NCBI RefSeq assembly: GCF_050596425.1
Contig: NZ_CP192292.1
Span: forward strand, 3,038,001 to 3,102,000
From: G963665925 sp050596425
Lineage (GTDB): Bacteria > Bacillota > Clostridia > Peptostreptococcales > Acidaminobacteraceae
DNA: 64,000 nucleotides
Direction of reading: 5' to 3'
In this document: positions 26,539 to 34,408 of the stretch, piece by piece
Position numbering within the stretch: the first letter of the stretch is position 1
Layout: each line of letters starts with the position of its first letter
Notes under the pieces: generated by a model
Seen by the model: the letters and a program-made list of their open reading frames with translations, nothing else
What the model was told of the DNA's origin: nothing
Database searches by the model: none
Made by a program: the position numbers and the translations under genes

Positions 26539-27732
26539 TTAATCCACACTAAATGCATCTTTCACCTTGCCAAAGAAACCTTTTTCTTCCCTTGTTTCTT
26601 CTCGAGTGTCTGCATTTATTTTTGCATCATCTGCCACTGTTTTGTAGCCTGTTTCACCCATAGCTTCAGCAAAGGCTTTAAGAGCCGATTTTTGCTTGCC
26701 ATTTAGGTTCTTAGGCACTTCAACAAAAACTCTCACATACTGGTCACCACGTCCGTATCCGTTTAGAACTGGAACACCCTTGCCCTTTAATCTGAACTGC
26801 TTACCACTTGGTGTCCCTGGTGGAATCTTAAACTGAACCTTGCCATCTAGGGTTGGAACATCTACTTCCGCTCCAAGAACAGCTTGTGAGTAGCTAATTG
26901 GCATTTCTAAGAAGATGTCATTGCCATCTCTTTGGAATGACTCGTGAGACTGCACTCGTATAACAACCATGACATCACCACGTGGTCCGCCCTTGTGTCC
27001 CAAGTCACCTTCAGCACGAAGACTCATTTGAGCCCCATTGAATACACCTGCTGGAATGTCCACTTCAATGGTCTTTTTCTTCTTGACGCGTCCCTTGCCC
27101 TTACATGTATGACATGGCTGGTCAAAAGTTTTCCCACGACCATGACATGCATCACAGGCGCGCACACTAATTGTCTCACCAAATAGGGAACGTTGAGCCA
27201 CACGCATTTCACCACTGCCGTTACATTTTGAACATGTATGAACATCAGTGCCCGGTTCTGCACCATCACCATGACACGTTGGACATTCTTCTGTTCTATA
27301 GAATTCAATGGTTTGCTTTTTACCAAATGCAGCTTGCTCAAAAGTCAAAGTTATATCCACACGAATATCTTTGCCTTTTCGCGGTCCTTGACGACGTGAA
27401 GATCCACCGCCAAAGCCACCAAAGCCACCACCGAACATCTCATTAATGATGTCTTCAAATCCGCCAAAGCCAGCGCCGCCATATCCGCCGCCACCCATAT
27501 TTTGGTTGACACCTGCATGTCCAAATTGGTCATAAAGATTTCTTTTTTCTTTATCACTTAGGACTTCATAGGCTTCATTGACTTCTTTAAACTTCTGTTC
27601 TGCTTCTTTATCGTCCGGGTTGCGGTCTGGATGGTATTTCATTGCCATTTTTCGATAAGCACGCTTCAGCTCAGTCTCATCAGCATTCCTATCCACACCG
27701 AGCAACTCATAGTAATCTTGTTTATCACTCAA
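26539..27732 (-). CDS. dnaJ: Chaperone DnaJ (Hsp40)
   Basis: A type I DnaJ of 397 residues. It has the J domain with HPDRNPDD, the glycine/phenylalanine-rich linker (about residues 75-115), four CxxCxGxG zinc repeats (CPTCHGDG, CSKCNGSG, CDACHGRG, CHTCKGKG) and the C-terminal substrate-binding domains. It stimulates the DnaK ATPase and delivers unfolded clients. The start is TTG at 27732, supported by AAAGGCGG 7 bases upstream; no ATG or GTG is better placed. It is the last gene of hrcA-grpE-dnaK-dnaJ. Confidence 0.97.
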   Translation of the reverse strand: MSDKQDYYELLGVDRNADETELKRAYRKMAMKYHPDRNPDDKEAEQKFKEVNEAYEVLSDKEKRNLYDQFGHAGVNQNMGGGGYGGAGFGGFEDIINEMFGGGFGGFGGGSSRRQGPRKGKDIRVDITLTFEQAAFGKKQTIEFYRTEECPTCHGDGAEPGTDVHTCSKCNGSGEMRVAQRSLFGETISVRACDACHGRGKTFDQPCHTCKGKGRVKKKKTIEVDIPAGVFNGAQMSLRAEGDLGHKGGPRGDVMVVIRVQSHESFQRDGNDIFLEMPISYSQAVLGAEVDVPTLDGKVQFKIPPGTPSGKQFRLKGKGVPVLNGYGRGDQYVRVFVEVPKNLNGKQKSALKAFAEAMGETGYKTVADDAKINADTREETREEKGFFGKVKDAFSVD

Positions 27733-27859
27733 AGGTTATACCGCCTTTCCTCACGGGATTATGCATTTCAACTGGTCAACATTATACCATAGCTTATCTT
27801 GGAACCAAATTAGAATTGGGTAAATAATATGTGAATACATAAATCCTTTACGCTTTGAA

Positions 27860-27881
27860 GGCATCTAAATTCTTAGATGCC
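27860..27881 (-). other. Intercistronic hairpin between dnaK and dnaJ
   Basis: GGCATCTAA (27860-27868) and TTAGATGCC (27873-27881) form a perfect 9-bp stem with a four-base loop. No U-tract follows on the minus strand, so it is more likely an mRNA-stabilising or processing element in the 191-base dnaK-dnaJ gap than a terminator. Confidence 0.6.
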
Positions 27882-27923
27882 CACAAATATTAGCGTAATA
27901 TTTTATAGTTTTGATTCGCCTGA

Positions 27924-29750
27924 TTAGTCAACCACTTCGTAGTCTGCATCAACCACATCGTCTGCTGCACCTGCTCCAGCTTCAGGGCCTGCGCCTTGAG
28001 CTTGTTGCTGAGCTTGTGCTTCAGCATACATTTTTTGAGCGATTGGCTGGAATGCTTCTTGAAGCGCTTCTAGAGCAGACTTCATGATTTCCAGTTCATC
28101 CTTTTCAAGAGCTTCTTTTGCTTCTTTAATTTTTTCTTCCACATTGGCTTTTTCTTCAGCCGTTGCCTTGTCACCGATTTCGCCGATTTGCTTTTCAGTT
28201 TCGTAAATCATTGTGTCAAGTTGGTTGTGTGTTTCAACCTTTTCCTTAATAAGCTTATCTTGCTCTGCATATTCTTCAGCTTCTTTTACCTTCGCTTCGA
28301 TTTCTTCATCTGAAAGGTTTGTTGATGCTGTAATTGTAATGTGTTGTTCTTTACCAGTGCCCATATCTTTTGCCTTTACATTTACAATACCGTTGGCATC
28401 AATATCAAATGTTACTTCGATTTGTGGCACACCACGACGTGCTGGAGGAATACCATCAAGCTGGAAACGTCCTAGAGTGACATTGTCCTTAGCCATTTGT
28501 CTTTCACCCTGCATAACATGAATGTCAACCGCTGTTTGGTTGTCCGCTGCAGTAGAGAAGATTTGTGACTTCTTCGTTGGAATTGTAGTATTTCTTTCAA
28601 TCAGCTTTGTAAATACTGAACCAAGTGTTTCAATACCAAGCGATAGAGGTGTAACGTCTAGTAGGAGAACGTCATTAACATCTCCTGAAAGTACACCACC
28701 CTGAATAGCTGCACCAAGAGCAACACATTCGTCTGGGTTAATACCTTGATGTGGATCTTTACCAGCGATTTTCTTAACGGCTTCCTGTACAGCTGGAATA
28801 CGTGTAGAACCACCAACTAGGATAACTTGATCAATGTCTGATTGGTTAAGTCCCGCATCAGCCATAGCCTTTTTCATTGGTTCAACTGTCTTTTGAACCA
28901 GGTCTTCTGTCATTTGGTTAAACTTAGAACGAGAAAGATCCATGTTTAGGTGAAGAGGACCTGCTGATGTTGCAGTGATAAACGGTAGATTGATGTTTGT
29001 TGACATTGTTGTTGAAAGCTCTTTTTTAGCTTTTTCTGCAGCTTCCTTTAGACGCTGTAGACTCATTTTATCAGCACGTAGATCAACGCCATGCTCTTTA
29101 GCAAAGTCTTCTGCCATCCAGTCAATGATCTTCTGGTCGAAGTCATCACCACCAAGGTGGTTGTTACCGTTTGTCGCAAGAACTTCAAATACACCGTCAC
29201 CAATTTCTAGAATTGAAACGTCAAAAGTACCGCCACCAAGGTCATATACAAAAATCTTCTGGTGAGATTCTGTTTTATCCATACCGTAAGCCAGTGCCGC
29301 TGCTGTTGGCTCATTGATAATACGCTTTACCTCAAGACCTGCAATACGACCAGCATCCTTTGTTGCTTGACGCTGTGAATCTGTAAAGTAAGCAGGCACT
29401 GTGATAACCGCTTCTGTTACTTTTTCGCCTAGGTAAGCTTCAGCGTCTTCTTTTAGCTTTGTCAGTACCATTGCTGAAATTTCCTGTGGAGAATACTCTT
29501 TATCATCGATTTTCACGTGGTAGTCATGACCCATTTCACGCTTAATTGATGCAATTGTTCTATCTGGATTTGTAATAGCTTGACGCTTTGCTGTTTCACC
29601 GATTAGACGTTCGCCATTTTTAGCAAATGCAACAACCGATGGTGTCGTTCTATTACCTTCTTTATTTGGGATTACTGTTGAGTCTCCACCTTCTAGTACT
29701 GAGACACATGAGTTTGTTGTACCTAAGTCAATACCAATGATTTTAGCCAT
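27924..29750 (-). CDS. dnaK: Chaperone DnaK (Hsp70)
   Basis: The 608-residue protein begins MAKIIGIDLGTTNSCV and carries the Hsp70 signatures IDLGTTNS, VYDLGGGTFDVSIL and VILVGGSTRIPAVQ. The substrate-binding domain follows, and the C-terminus ends with the DVVDADYEVVD acidic tail. It is the ATP-dependent central chaperone, with GrpE as exchange factor and DnaJ as co-chaperone. It lacks the extra 24-residue insertion of Gram-negative DnaK, as is usual in Gram-positives. The ATG follows AAGGAGGAAATAAACA. Confidence 0.98.
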   Translation of the reverse strand: MAKIIGIDLGTTNSCVSVLEGGDSTVIPNKEGNRTTPSVVAFAKNGERLIGETAKRQAITNPDRTIASIKREMGHDYHVKIDDKEYSPQEISAMVLTKLKEDAEAYLGEKVTEAVITVPAYFTDSQRQATKDAGRIAGLEVKRIINEPTAAALAYGMDKTESHQKIFVYDLGGGTFDVSILEIGDGVFEVLATNGNNHLGGDDFDQKIIDWMAEDFAKEHGVDLRADKMSLQRLKEAAEKAKKELSTTMSTNINLPFITATSAGPLHLNMDLSRSKFNQMTEDLVQKTVEPMKKAMADAGLNQSDIDQVILVGGSTRIPAVQEAVKKIAGKDPHQGINPDECVALGAAIQGGVLSGDVNDVLLLDVTPLSLGIETLGSVFTKLIERNTTIPTKKSQIFSTAADNQTAVDIHVMQGERQMAKDNVTLGRFQLDGIPPARRGVPQIEVTFDIDANGIVNVKAKDMGTGKEQHITITASTNLSDEEIEAKVKEAEEYAEQDKLIKEKVETHNQLDTMIYETEKQIGEIGDKATAEEKANVEEKIKEAKEALEKDELEIMKSALEALQEAFQPIAQKMYAEAQAQQQAQGAGPEAGAGAADDVVDADYEVVD

Positions 29751-29807
29751 TGTTTATTTCCTCCTTCATTCTATTTAAGTTTACGAATTCTAAATGATTT
29801 TGCCCTA

Positions 29808-30383
29808 TTAGCAAGATACTTTAACCATAGATGGTCTTACAACTTTTTCGCCGAGCTTGTAGCCCTTTTGGAATTCTTCAATAACAACATCCGAATCACA
29901 ACCATCTTTTTCTTCTGTCATCACAGCGTGATGCAGGTTTGGATCAAAAGGTTGATCAACAGCTTCAATAACTTGAACGCCTTCTTTTTCAAGCAAATCT
30001 TCGAAGGACTTCTTGATCATTTCAACACCATTTAATACATTTTGATGATCTTCAGCATTGTGTGAAATCGAATCAAGTGCTCTATCAAGGTTGTCCATAA
30101 CCGCCAGAAGTTCTACAACTATTTTTTCATTGGCGTACTTATAAATTTCAGATTTCTCTTTTTCAGTACGTCTCTTGTAGTTTTGGAACTCAGCCTGCAC
30201 ACGCAAGTTTGCTTCTTTTAAAGATTCATTTTCTTTTTTGAGGGCTGTGAGCTCGTCAACTTCTTCAGTTTCTTCAGCTTGCTTTGTTTCAGCCTTGTCA
30301 GTTTCCTCTTCAAGGTCTTCGTTTTTCTTCAGTTCATCCTCTAGGATTTCCTGATCTTTCTTCTTTTCCAATCGTGACACCAT
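29808..30383 (-). CDS. grpE: Nucleotide exchange factor GrpE
   Basis: A charged N-terminal tail (about 60 residues, very rich in Glu and Lys) leads into the long coiled coil and the conserved GrpE core (RVQAEFQNYKRRTEKEK, LLAVMDNLDRAL, QPFDPNLHHAV, GYKLGEKVVRPSMVKV). It releases ADP from DnaK. The start is unclear: the ATG at 30383 is chosen, but a TTG at 30392 and a TTG at 30371 (behind AGGATGGTG) are possible. It lies about 30 bases after the hrcA stop. Confidence 0.96.
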   Translation of the reverse strand: MVSRLEKKKDQEILEDELKKNEDLEEETDKAETKQAEETEEVDELTALKKENESLKEANLRVQAEFQNYKRRTEKEKSEIYKYANEKIVVELLAVMDNLDRALDSISHNAEDHQNVLNGVEMIKKSFEDLLEKEGVQVIEAVDQPFDPNLHHAVMTEEKDGCDSDVVIEEFQKGYKLGEKVVRPSMVKVSC

Positions 30384-30412
30384 CCTAACCAAATATGAAG
30401 CATGTGCTTCAA

Positions 30413-31441
30413 CTATAAGTTAATACCTGAGAATATTTCCGACAACGTTTCACGAATGTAATCGACAACAGCCACTGATGCACCATAGTCCATTCGCATG
30501 GGTCCAATGACTGCCAAACTGCCTGCTACCACATTATTAACCTTGTAGCTGGCGCGTATCATACTACAGTCTGAAAGTTCCTCAAGTCCAATTTCTGGTC
30601 CAATGCGTACCGTAATGCCTTCCGCTTCACCATTTTCAAGCATTTTGCAGATTTTTTCCCTGCTTTCCATCGTGTCAAAGAACTCTTGAGCCCTTCCCAC
30701 TTCCTGAAACTCTGGAAGGTTTAGAACATTATGAATCCCTTCAACGTAGGTTTCAACTTGATCGATGTCTCTAAAAGTGTCTCTTAGAATAGGCATCAGG
30801 TAGTCTATGAATCCTATATAATTCGGCAGGTCTGATTTGATTGCACCTATTGTTCTAAGTGTAATGTCTTTGATCGTGAGTCCATGAAGTCGTTTTGTCA
30901 TGGCATCCGTGATCATATCAAGCACCTGCTGGTTTGAGCTGTTAATTCCCAGTGGAATTGTTTTAAAATCTCCGCTGTTTGATACAAGAATAAGAAGCAC
31001 TTTTTGGTCGTTTATCTTAACCAGTTTAATATTTTCCAGCTTACTTAAATTGAATTTTGGAAGTGAGATGACAGCTGTCATTCCTGTGATCTGCGAAAGC
31101 AGTTTCACAGCCTGTTTGACAACATCATCCAGTTCAATCAAATTGCTTAAAAGCAAGCTTTTAATTTTTTCTTGCTGTGCCCTTCCCAAAGCAGAGTGTT
31201 TCATGAGGTTGTCCACATACAGTCTGTAGCCTTGTCCCGAGGGAATCCGGCCCGCCGATGTATGGGGTTGTTGGAGCAGTCCCAAATCCTCTAAATCGGC
31301 CATTTCATTTCGAATTGTCGCTGAACTTATCCCGAGGGGATAATTCTTGGCGAGCGTTCTCGATCCGACAGGCTGTGCCGTATTAATGAAATCGTCGATG
31401 ATGGCTTTGAGAATAAGGAGTTTTCGTTCATTTATATTCAT
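30413..31441 (-). CDS. hrcA: Heat-inducible transcriptional repressor HrcA
   Basis: A 342-residue repressor with the N-terminal winged-helix segment INTAQPVGSRTLAKNYPLGI and SSATIRNEMADLEDLGLL, followed by the HrcA ligand domain. It represses class I heat-shock operons by binding CIRCE, and needs GroEL for activity in known systems. The ATG follows GGGAGGGTAT. A perfect CIRCE element and a consensus promoter lie just upstream, so the operon is autoregulated. Confidence 0.97.
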   Translation of the reverse strand: MNINERKLLILKAIIDDFINTAQPVGSRTLAKNYPLGISSATIRNEMADLEDLGLLQQPHTSAGRIPSGQGYRLYVDNLMKHSALGRAQQEKIKSLLLSNLIELDDVVKQAVKLLSQITGMTAVISLPKFNLSKLENIKLVKINDQKVLLILVSNSGDFKTIPLGINSSNQQVLDMITDAMTKRLHGLTIKDITLRTIGAIKSDLPNYIGFIDYLMPILRDTFRDIDQVETYVEGIHNVLNLPEFQEVGRAQEFFDTMESREKICKMLENGEAEGITVRIGPEIGLEELSDCSMIRASYKVNNVVAGSLAVIGPMRMDYGASVAVVDYIRETLSEIFSGINL

Positions 31442-31463
31442 ATACCCTCCCTTTCTCCTCTTG

Positions 31464-31490
31464 TTAGCACTCGTTAAATTTGAGTGCTAA
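31464..31490 (-). promoter_or_regulatory. CIRCE operator (HrcA binding site)
   Basis: TTAGCACTC (31464-31472), nine bases, then GAGTGCTAA (31482-31490): a perfect match to the CIRCE consensus. It lies between the promoter and the hrcA start. Confidence 0.97.
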
Positions 31491-31505
31491 TATCTTTCTG
31501 TAATA

Positions 31506-31534
31506 AAGATACCACCAGCGAAAAGCCTTGTCAA
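31506..31534 (-). promoter_or_regulatory. Promoter of the hrcA-grpE-dnaK-dnaJ operon
   Basis: On the minus strand TTGACA (31534-31529), a 17-base spacer, then TATCTT (31511-31506). The CIRCE element begins 16 bases downstream of the -10, placing it at the transcription start. Confidence 0.9.
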
Positions 31535-31734
31535 CACATGTGGTAGCATTTTTTTCGTTTTAACAAAACGTTCACAGAATGTTAAAATCCTATGGTATTT
31601 CTGATTCAGTCACGTAAAACACACCTATAAAACAAAAGCTTTCAGACCTCTTACAGTCTTTAGCAAACTTGATGTTCGACCTGTTTAGTCTCTCCATTTA
31701 ATGGATATATTGTAAGTGCAGAAAAGTTTTATAT

Positions 31735-31847
31735 GGACTGATCTACAGGGAATCATAGTGTCTTTCGTGGATTATGTATAAATGGTTATAAATTCACTTG
31801 AGAATAACAACGCTGATCAGTCAGCCGGCTTCTAGCCGGTTTTTTTT
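31735..31847 (+). ncRNA. Candidate structured small RNA
   Basis: No gene precedes the plus-strand terminator at 31825-31847, but the sequence before it folds well. GACTGATC (31736-31743) pairs perfectly with GATCAGTC (31815-31822) to close a domain containing two smaller hairpins (CATAGT/ATTATG and GTTAT/ATAAC). The terminator stem begins right after the closing helix. This is the layout of an independently transcribed small RNA. A -10-like TTTTAT precedes it. No known RNA family was recognised. The remaining 31541-31734 region shows only the palindrome TCCATT-T-AATGGA. Confidence 0.4.
31825..31847 (+). terminator. Intrinsic terminator of the candidate small RNA
   Basis: CCGGC (31825-31829) pairs with GCCGG (31835-31839), followed by eight T on the plus strand. 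Confidence 0.8.
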
Positions 31848-31921
31848 ATGTTCACAGGCCTTTGGTGGACTATTATGAATGTGTGGCTGATTGTTCTAAC
31901 TTAATAGCTAGTTATTCTAAC

Positions 31922-32308
31922 TTAATATAAGAAGAGATAGGGATAAAGCACATGGACCACTATCCCCACCACAATAAGTATAGATATAGTCCTGTGTGTT
32001 TTCATGCCGCTCAATTTTATTTTCTTATAATGAAGGCCAATGCCTATGGCAACAGTTGTTATCATAAGAAAGAGGGTCAGACTTCCAGTCAGTGAAGGGC
32101 TAATTCTTGTGAATGCAAGAAATCCATGAATTAGGCCTATGACAAAAGCGCATATACCAAATATCTTGTGTCGCTTAACTAAAAACAGGCGTATCGTTTT
32201 TAGAGATTCATTCCTTTGGAAGGGTCCCAAGCGCAAGTAGTATCTGTCAACTGACAGTAGATATAGAATTACGATAAGCCACCCCAAAAATCTTATAAAT
32301 TGATACAT
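31922..32308 (-). CDS. Small four-helix membrane protein, possible haem b / ferric-reductase-like
   Basis: A 128-residue protein with four hydrophobic segments. Histidines occur in motifs typical of transmembrane haem ligation: KRHKIFG at the start of helix 2, LIHGFLAF in the same helix, HYKK, and KTHRTISILIVVGIVVHVLY in the last helix. This pattern resembles cytochrome b561/ferric reductase-like domains. The start at 32308 is supported by GGGAGG 4 bases upstream, and the longer frame to 32329 is not. Haem binding is inference. Confidence 0.7.
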   Translation of the reverse strand: MYQFIRFLGWLIVILYLLSVDRYYLRLGPFQRNESLKTIRLFLVKRHKIFGICAFVIGLIHGFLAFTRISPSLTGSLTLFLMITTVAIGIGLHYKKIKLSGMKTHRTISILIVVGIVVHVLYPYLFLY

Positions 32309-32432
32309 TTTGCCTCCCTTTTTAACCATACAGTCTTTAACAGTCTCTTTGAAATCACTTGTAAAATATCATAAGGATACCCACAATTTCTTACTTGTCT
32401 CATAATAAATTTCAATACTTAGTTTCGAGAAT

Positions 32433-32479
32433 AAAAAAACTCCACTGGACAATGCCATTTCCTTGGCAACCAGCAGAGT
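32433..32479 (-). terminator. Intrinsic terminator of the rubrerythrin-like gene
   Basis: In the transcript ACTCTGCTGG (32479-32470) pairs with CCAGTGGAGT (32448-32439), with an inner TGCCA/TGGCA stem, followed by seven T. Confidence 0.88.
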
Positions 32480-32486
32480 GTTTTAT

Positions 32487-32939
32487 TTATACAGCTGAAT
32501 TTCCATTTTCTTTTAATCTCTTAAAAAGCTCCAAATGAGATTCTTCCCATGCAATAATGGTATCAAGTAGTTTTTCTGCCTCTGGCTTCACTTGTCCCTT
32601 AAAACTCTTGTAAAAGTCTATGGCATCAGACTCCAGCTTTATAGCATGGTCATAGACGTTGTTGACATCAGAAAGGCCAATACGCTTTATTGAGTCCCAG
32701 TCTATCTTAACATCTCTAAGGGGTTGGGCTGAAACCAAAAATGCGACTTTCTCAGTGGCCTCCAGTTGGTCAGAAATAATTGCTTTAAGCCAGTCTATAT
32801 GTTTAAGTTCCTCTTGTGCTACAACTTTAAAGACATTGCAAATTTGCTCATCATGAAGCATTTTTGATTGCCTCATATAGTAGTCATACCCTTCGCGTTC
32901 GTATTCCACAGCACGCTGAAGAAGTTGAATTCGGTCCAT
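32487..32939 (-). CDS. Rubrerythrin/ferritin-like diiron protein
   Basis: A 150-residue four-helix protein with two Glu-containing helix pairs: AVEYEREGYDYY and AQEELKHIDWL in the first half, KLESDAIDFYK and WEESHLELFKRL in the second. These ExxH-type pairs are the diiron ligands of the ferritin-like rubrerythrin domain. There is no C-terminal rubredoxin domain, so it would need a separate electron donor. The role could be peroxide detoxification or iron handling. The start at 32939 has GGAGG 8 bases upstream. Confidence 0.88.
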   Translation of the reverse strand: MDRIQLLQRAVEYEREGYDYYMRQSKMLHDEQICNVFKVVAQEELKHIDWLKAIISDQLEATEKVAFLVSAQPLRDVKIDWDSIKRIGLSDVNNVYDHAIKLESDAIDFYKSFKGQVKPEAEKLLDTIIAWEESHLELFKRLKENGNSAV

Positions 32940-33057
32940 TCGGTCACCCTCCATTTTCTATTTGAGTGTCTGCCTGCACCATCTATTCTGCAAGCGATAA
33001 TCTATGAATATATCAAAATTCTACCATGACAGACGGCCCTATAGAAAGACCTATTTC

Positions 33058-33813
33058 TCACTGTCCAAGGGGAAAAAGAAAAAATCTTTGGCCTTCTGGC
33101 GTGTTTATGGTTCCAGAGTTGTCATTGTCTATACTAGCAAACTCCACTCCGGTTTCTTGTAAATTTTTTATTTTTTCATCCATATTTAGGTCAAAATAAG
33201 TCAGAGCCGGCTGGTCAAACTCATCAGTCTCATGCAGACCTATAATAAAAAGTCCATCACTCACGATCGCCCATGGATAAGGCATGGTGTTTTTTTCTCC
33301 AACAGAAAACCCGATTTTCTCCCAGAAGGCAATCTCCGCGTCTAGTTGGTTGATGTTTAAGGCAAGCTCGCCAAAAATACCGCATTGACTGTTTGGAAAA
33401 TTCTCCGGGGTCAGGTTCGTAAAATCAATATCCATAAGGGTCTTGCTGACATAATTATAGTCCACATCTGGTCTTGATTGATTTATGCTCACCAGCACAC
33501 CAGGCCTAATTTGAGCTATTACCTGTCTCGGCGCTTCTTCTGTGCCCACCGTCATGACTGGTCTCAGACCAGCCGCCTTCAGAGTCTCAATCCCAGAATC
33601 TATATCATCTGAAACATAAGTTAATCCAAGATACTCATCTTTGCCTTCCACTAATATAATATGTAGTGATCCATCACATATTTCTGTCCACCGAACAGGT
33701 GCACTGCCTTCATTTTCTCTTTTAAAACCCAGCTTTTCATAAAGGCCCATAGATGTGTCCACATTCGTTGTGCCAATGGTTAAATAAGCTGCGCGTCCAA
33801 GTTTATTGTCCAT
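33058..33813 (-). CDS. Two-domain VOC (glyoxalase/bleomycin-resistance fold) protein
   Basis: This 251-residue protein has two similar betaalphabetabetabeta modules (about residues 8-120 and 135-250), each starting with a strand such as AAYLTIGTTNVDTSMGLYEK or LALNINQLDAEIAFWEKIGF, and containing GLTYVSDD and ALTYFDLNM. The VOC superfamily includes glyoxalases, dioxygenases and drug-binding proteins. Which one applies is not determinable. The ATG follows AAGGAGGCACACT. It is monocistronic. Confidence 0.85.
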   Translation of the reverse strand: MDNKLGRAAYLTIGTTNVDTSMGLYEKLGFKRENEGSAPVRWTEICDGSLHIILVEGKDEYLGLTYVSDDIDSGIETLKAAGLRPVMTVGTEEAPRQVIAQIRPGVLVSINQSRPDVDYNYVSKTLMDIDFTNLTPENFPNSQCGIFGELALNINQLDAEIAFWEKIGFSVGEKNTMPYPWAIVSDGLFIIGLHETDEFDQPALTYFDLNMDEKIKNLQETGVEFASIDNDNSGTINTPEGQRFFLFPLGQ

Positions 33814-33911
33814 AGTGTGCCTCCTTAATGACTAAATCATTTATACCCTACTGGGACCATTGAAAATCTTAAGAGTCCTCTTATGAAAGTTTTAATCATC
33901 TTATAATGATT

Positions 33912-33936
33912 TTATCATACTTTTGTTGTATGATAA
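33912..33936 (+). promoter_or_regulatory. Perfect 9-bp inverted repeat in the promoter of the small gene at 33958
   Basis: TTATCATAC (33912-33920), seven bases, GTATGATAA (33928-33936). The right arm contains a TATGAT that could be the -10, with TTTTAT-like sequence upstream. It may be a repressor operator or a 5'-leader hairpin. Confidence 0.5.
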
Positions 33937-33957
33937 GGTCTCAAAGGTGGTGAAAGC

Positions 33958-34257
33958 ATGTCTAATCGCGAAAAGAATGATACGGCAGAAAAACAAGATC
34001 ATTCCCAGCCAAGTGAGACTGTGAACAACATTGTAGACAAGGGACTGGAAGAAGACACAAAGACTTCTGAGTCCATGAAGGATGAAATCGCTGAGCTTTT
34101 AAAGCCCATTGCCATCCACGAAGCCAAAAGTGCTATATACAAGGCCAAACTGGCCGGTTATGTTCTAAAAAAAGGGGCTCAAGGTGCCCATAAAACATCC
34201 AAGTTTATTCATAAAAAAGCCACAGAATATATGAATGAAAGAAAAAAGAAAAAATAA
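33958..34257 (+). CDS. Small charged hypothetical protein
   Basis: The 99-residue protein has an acidic N-terminal half (MSNREKNDTAEKQDHSQPSE) and a very basic, Lys-rich C-terminal half ending NERKKKK, with an alanine-rich amphipathic central helix (IHEAKSAIYKAKLAGYVLKK). The layout resembles DNA- or membrane-associated small proteins, but no family was recognised. The ATG follows AAAGGTGGTGAAAGC. It has its own palindromic promoter region and terminator. Confidence 0.75.
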   Translation: MSNREKNDTAEKQDHSQPSETVNNIVDKGLEEDTKTSESMKDEIAELLKPIAIHEAKSAIYKAKLAGYVLKKGAQGAHKTSKFIHKKATEYMNERKKKK

Positions 34258-34263
34258 TTAAAA

Positions 34264-34316
34264 GCGACACAAGGTCATGGAGAAAAACCTCCAGTACTTG
34301 TGTCGCATTTTTTATT
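34264..34316. terminator. Bidirectional intrinsic terminator between convergent genes
   Basis: GCGACACAAG (34264-34273) pairs with CTTGTGTCGC (34297-34306) with an inner TGGAG/CTCCA stem. T-rich sequence follows on the plus strand (ATTTTTTATTTT) and also on the minus strand, so it serves the gene at 33958 and purF. Confidence 0.92.
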
Positions 34317-34408
34317 TTGCAAACATCTAATTTATAAAATTGTGAAGTTGGCTCATCAAAGCCCAAGTGCCGGCAAGTATAACGAAGTTATTCAGGGCAG
34401 ATTTATAG

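Noticed and set aside
34376..34392. The bases TATAACGAAGTTAT resemble one arm of a loxP site.
   Set aside because: Only one arm is present, it carries an extra base, and no second arm, spacer or recombinase is near. It is a chance AT-rich palindrome.
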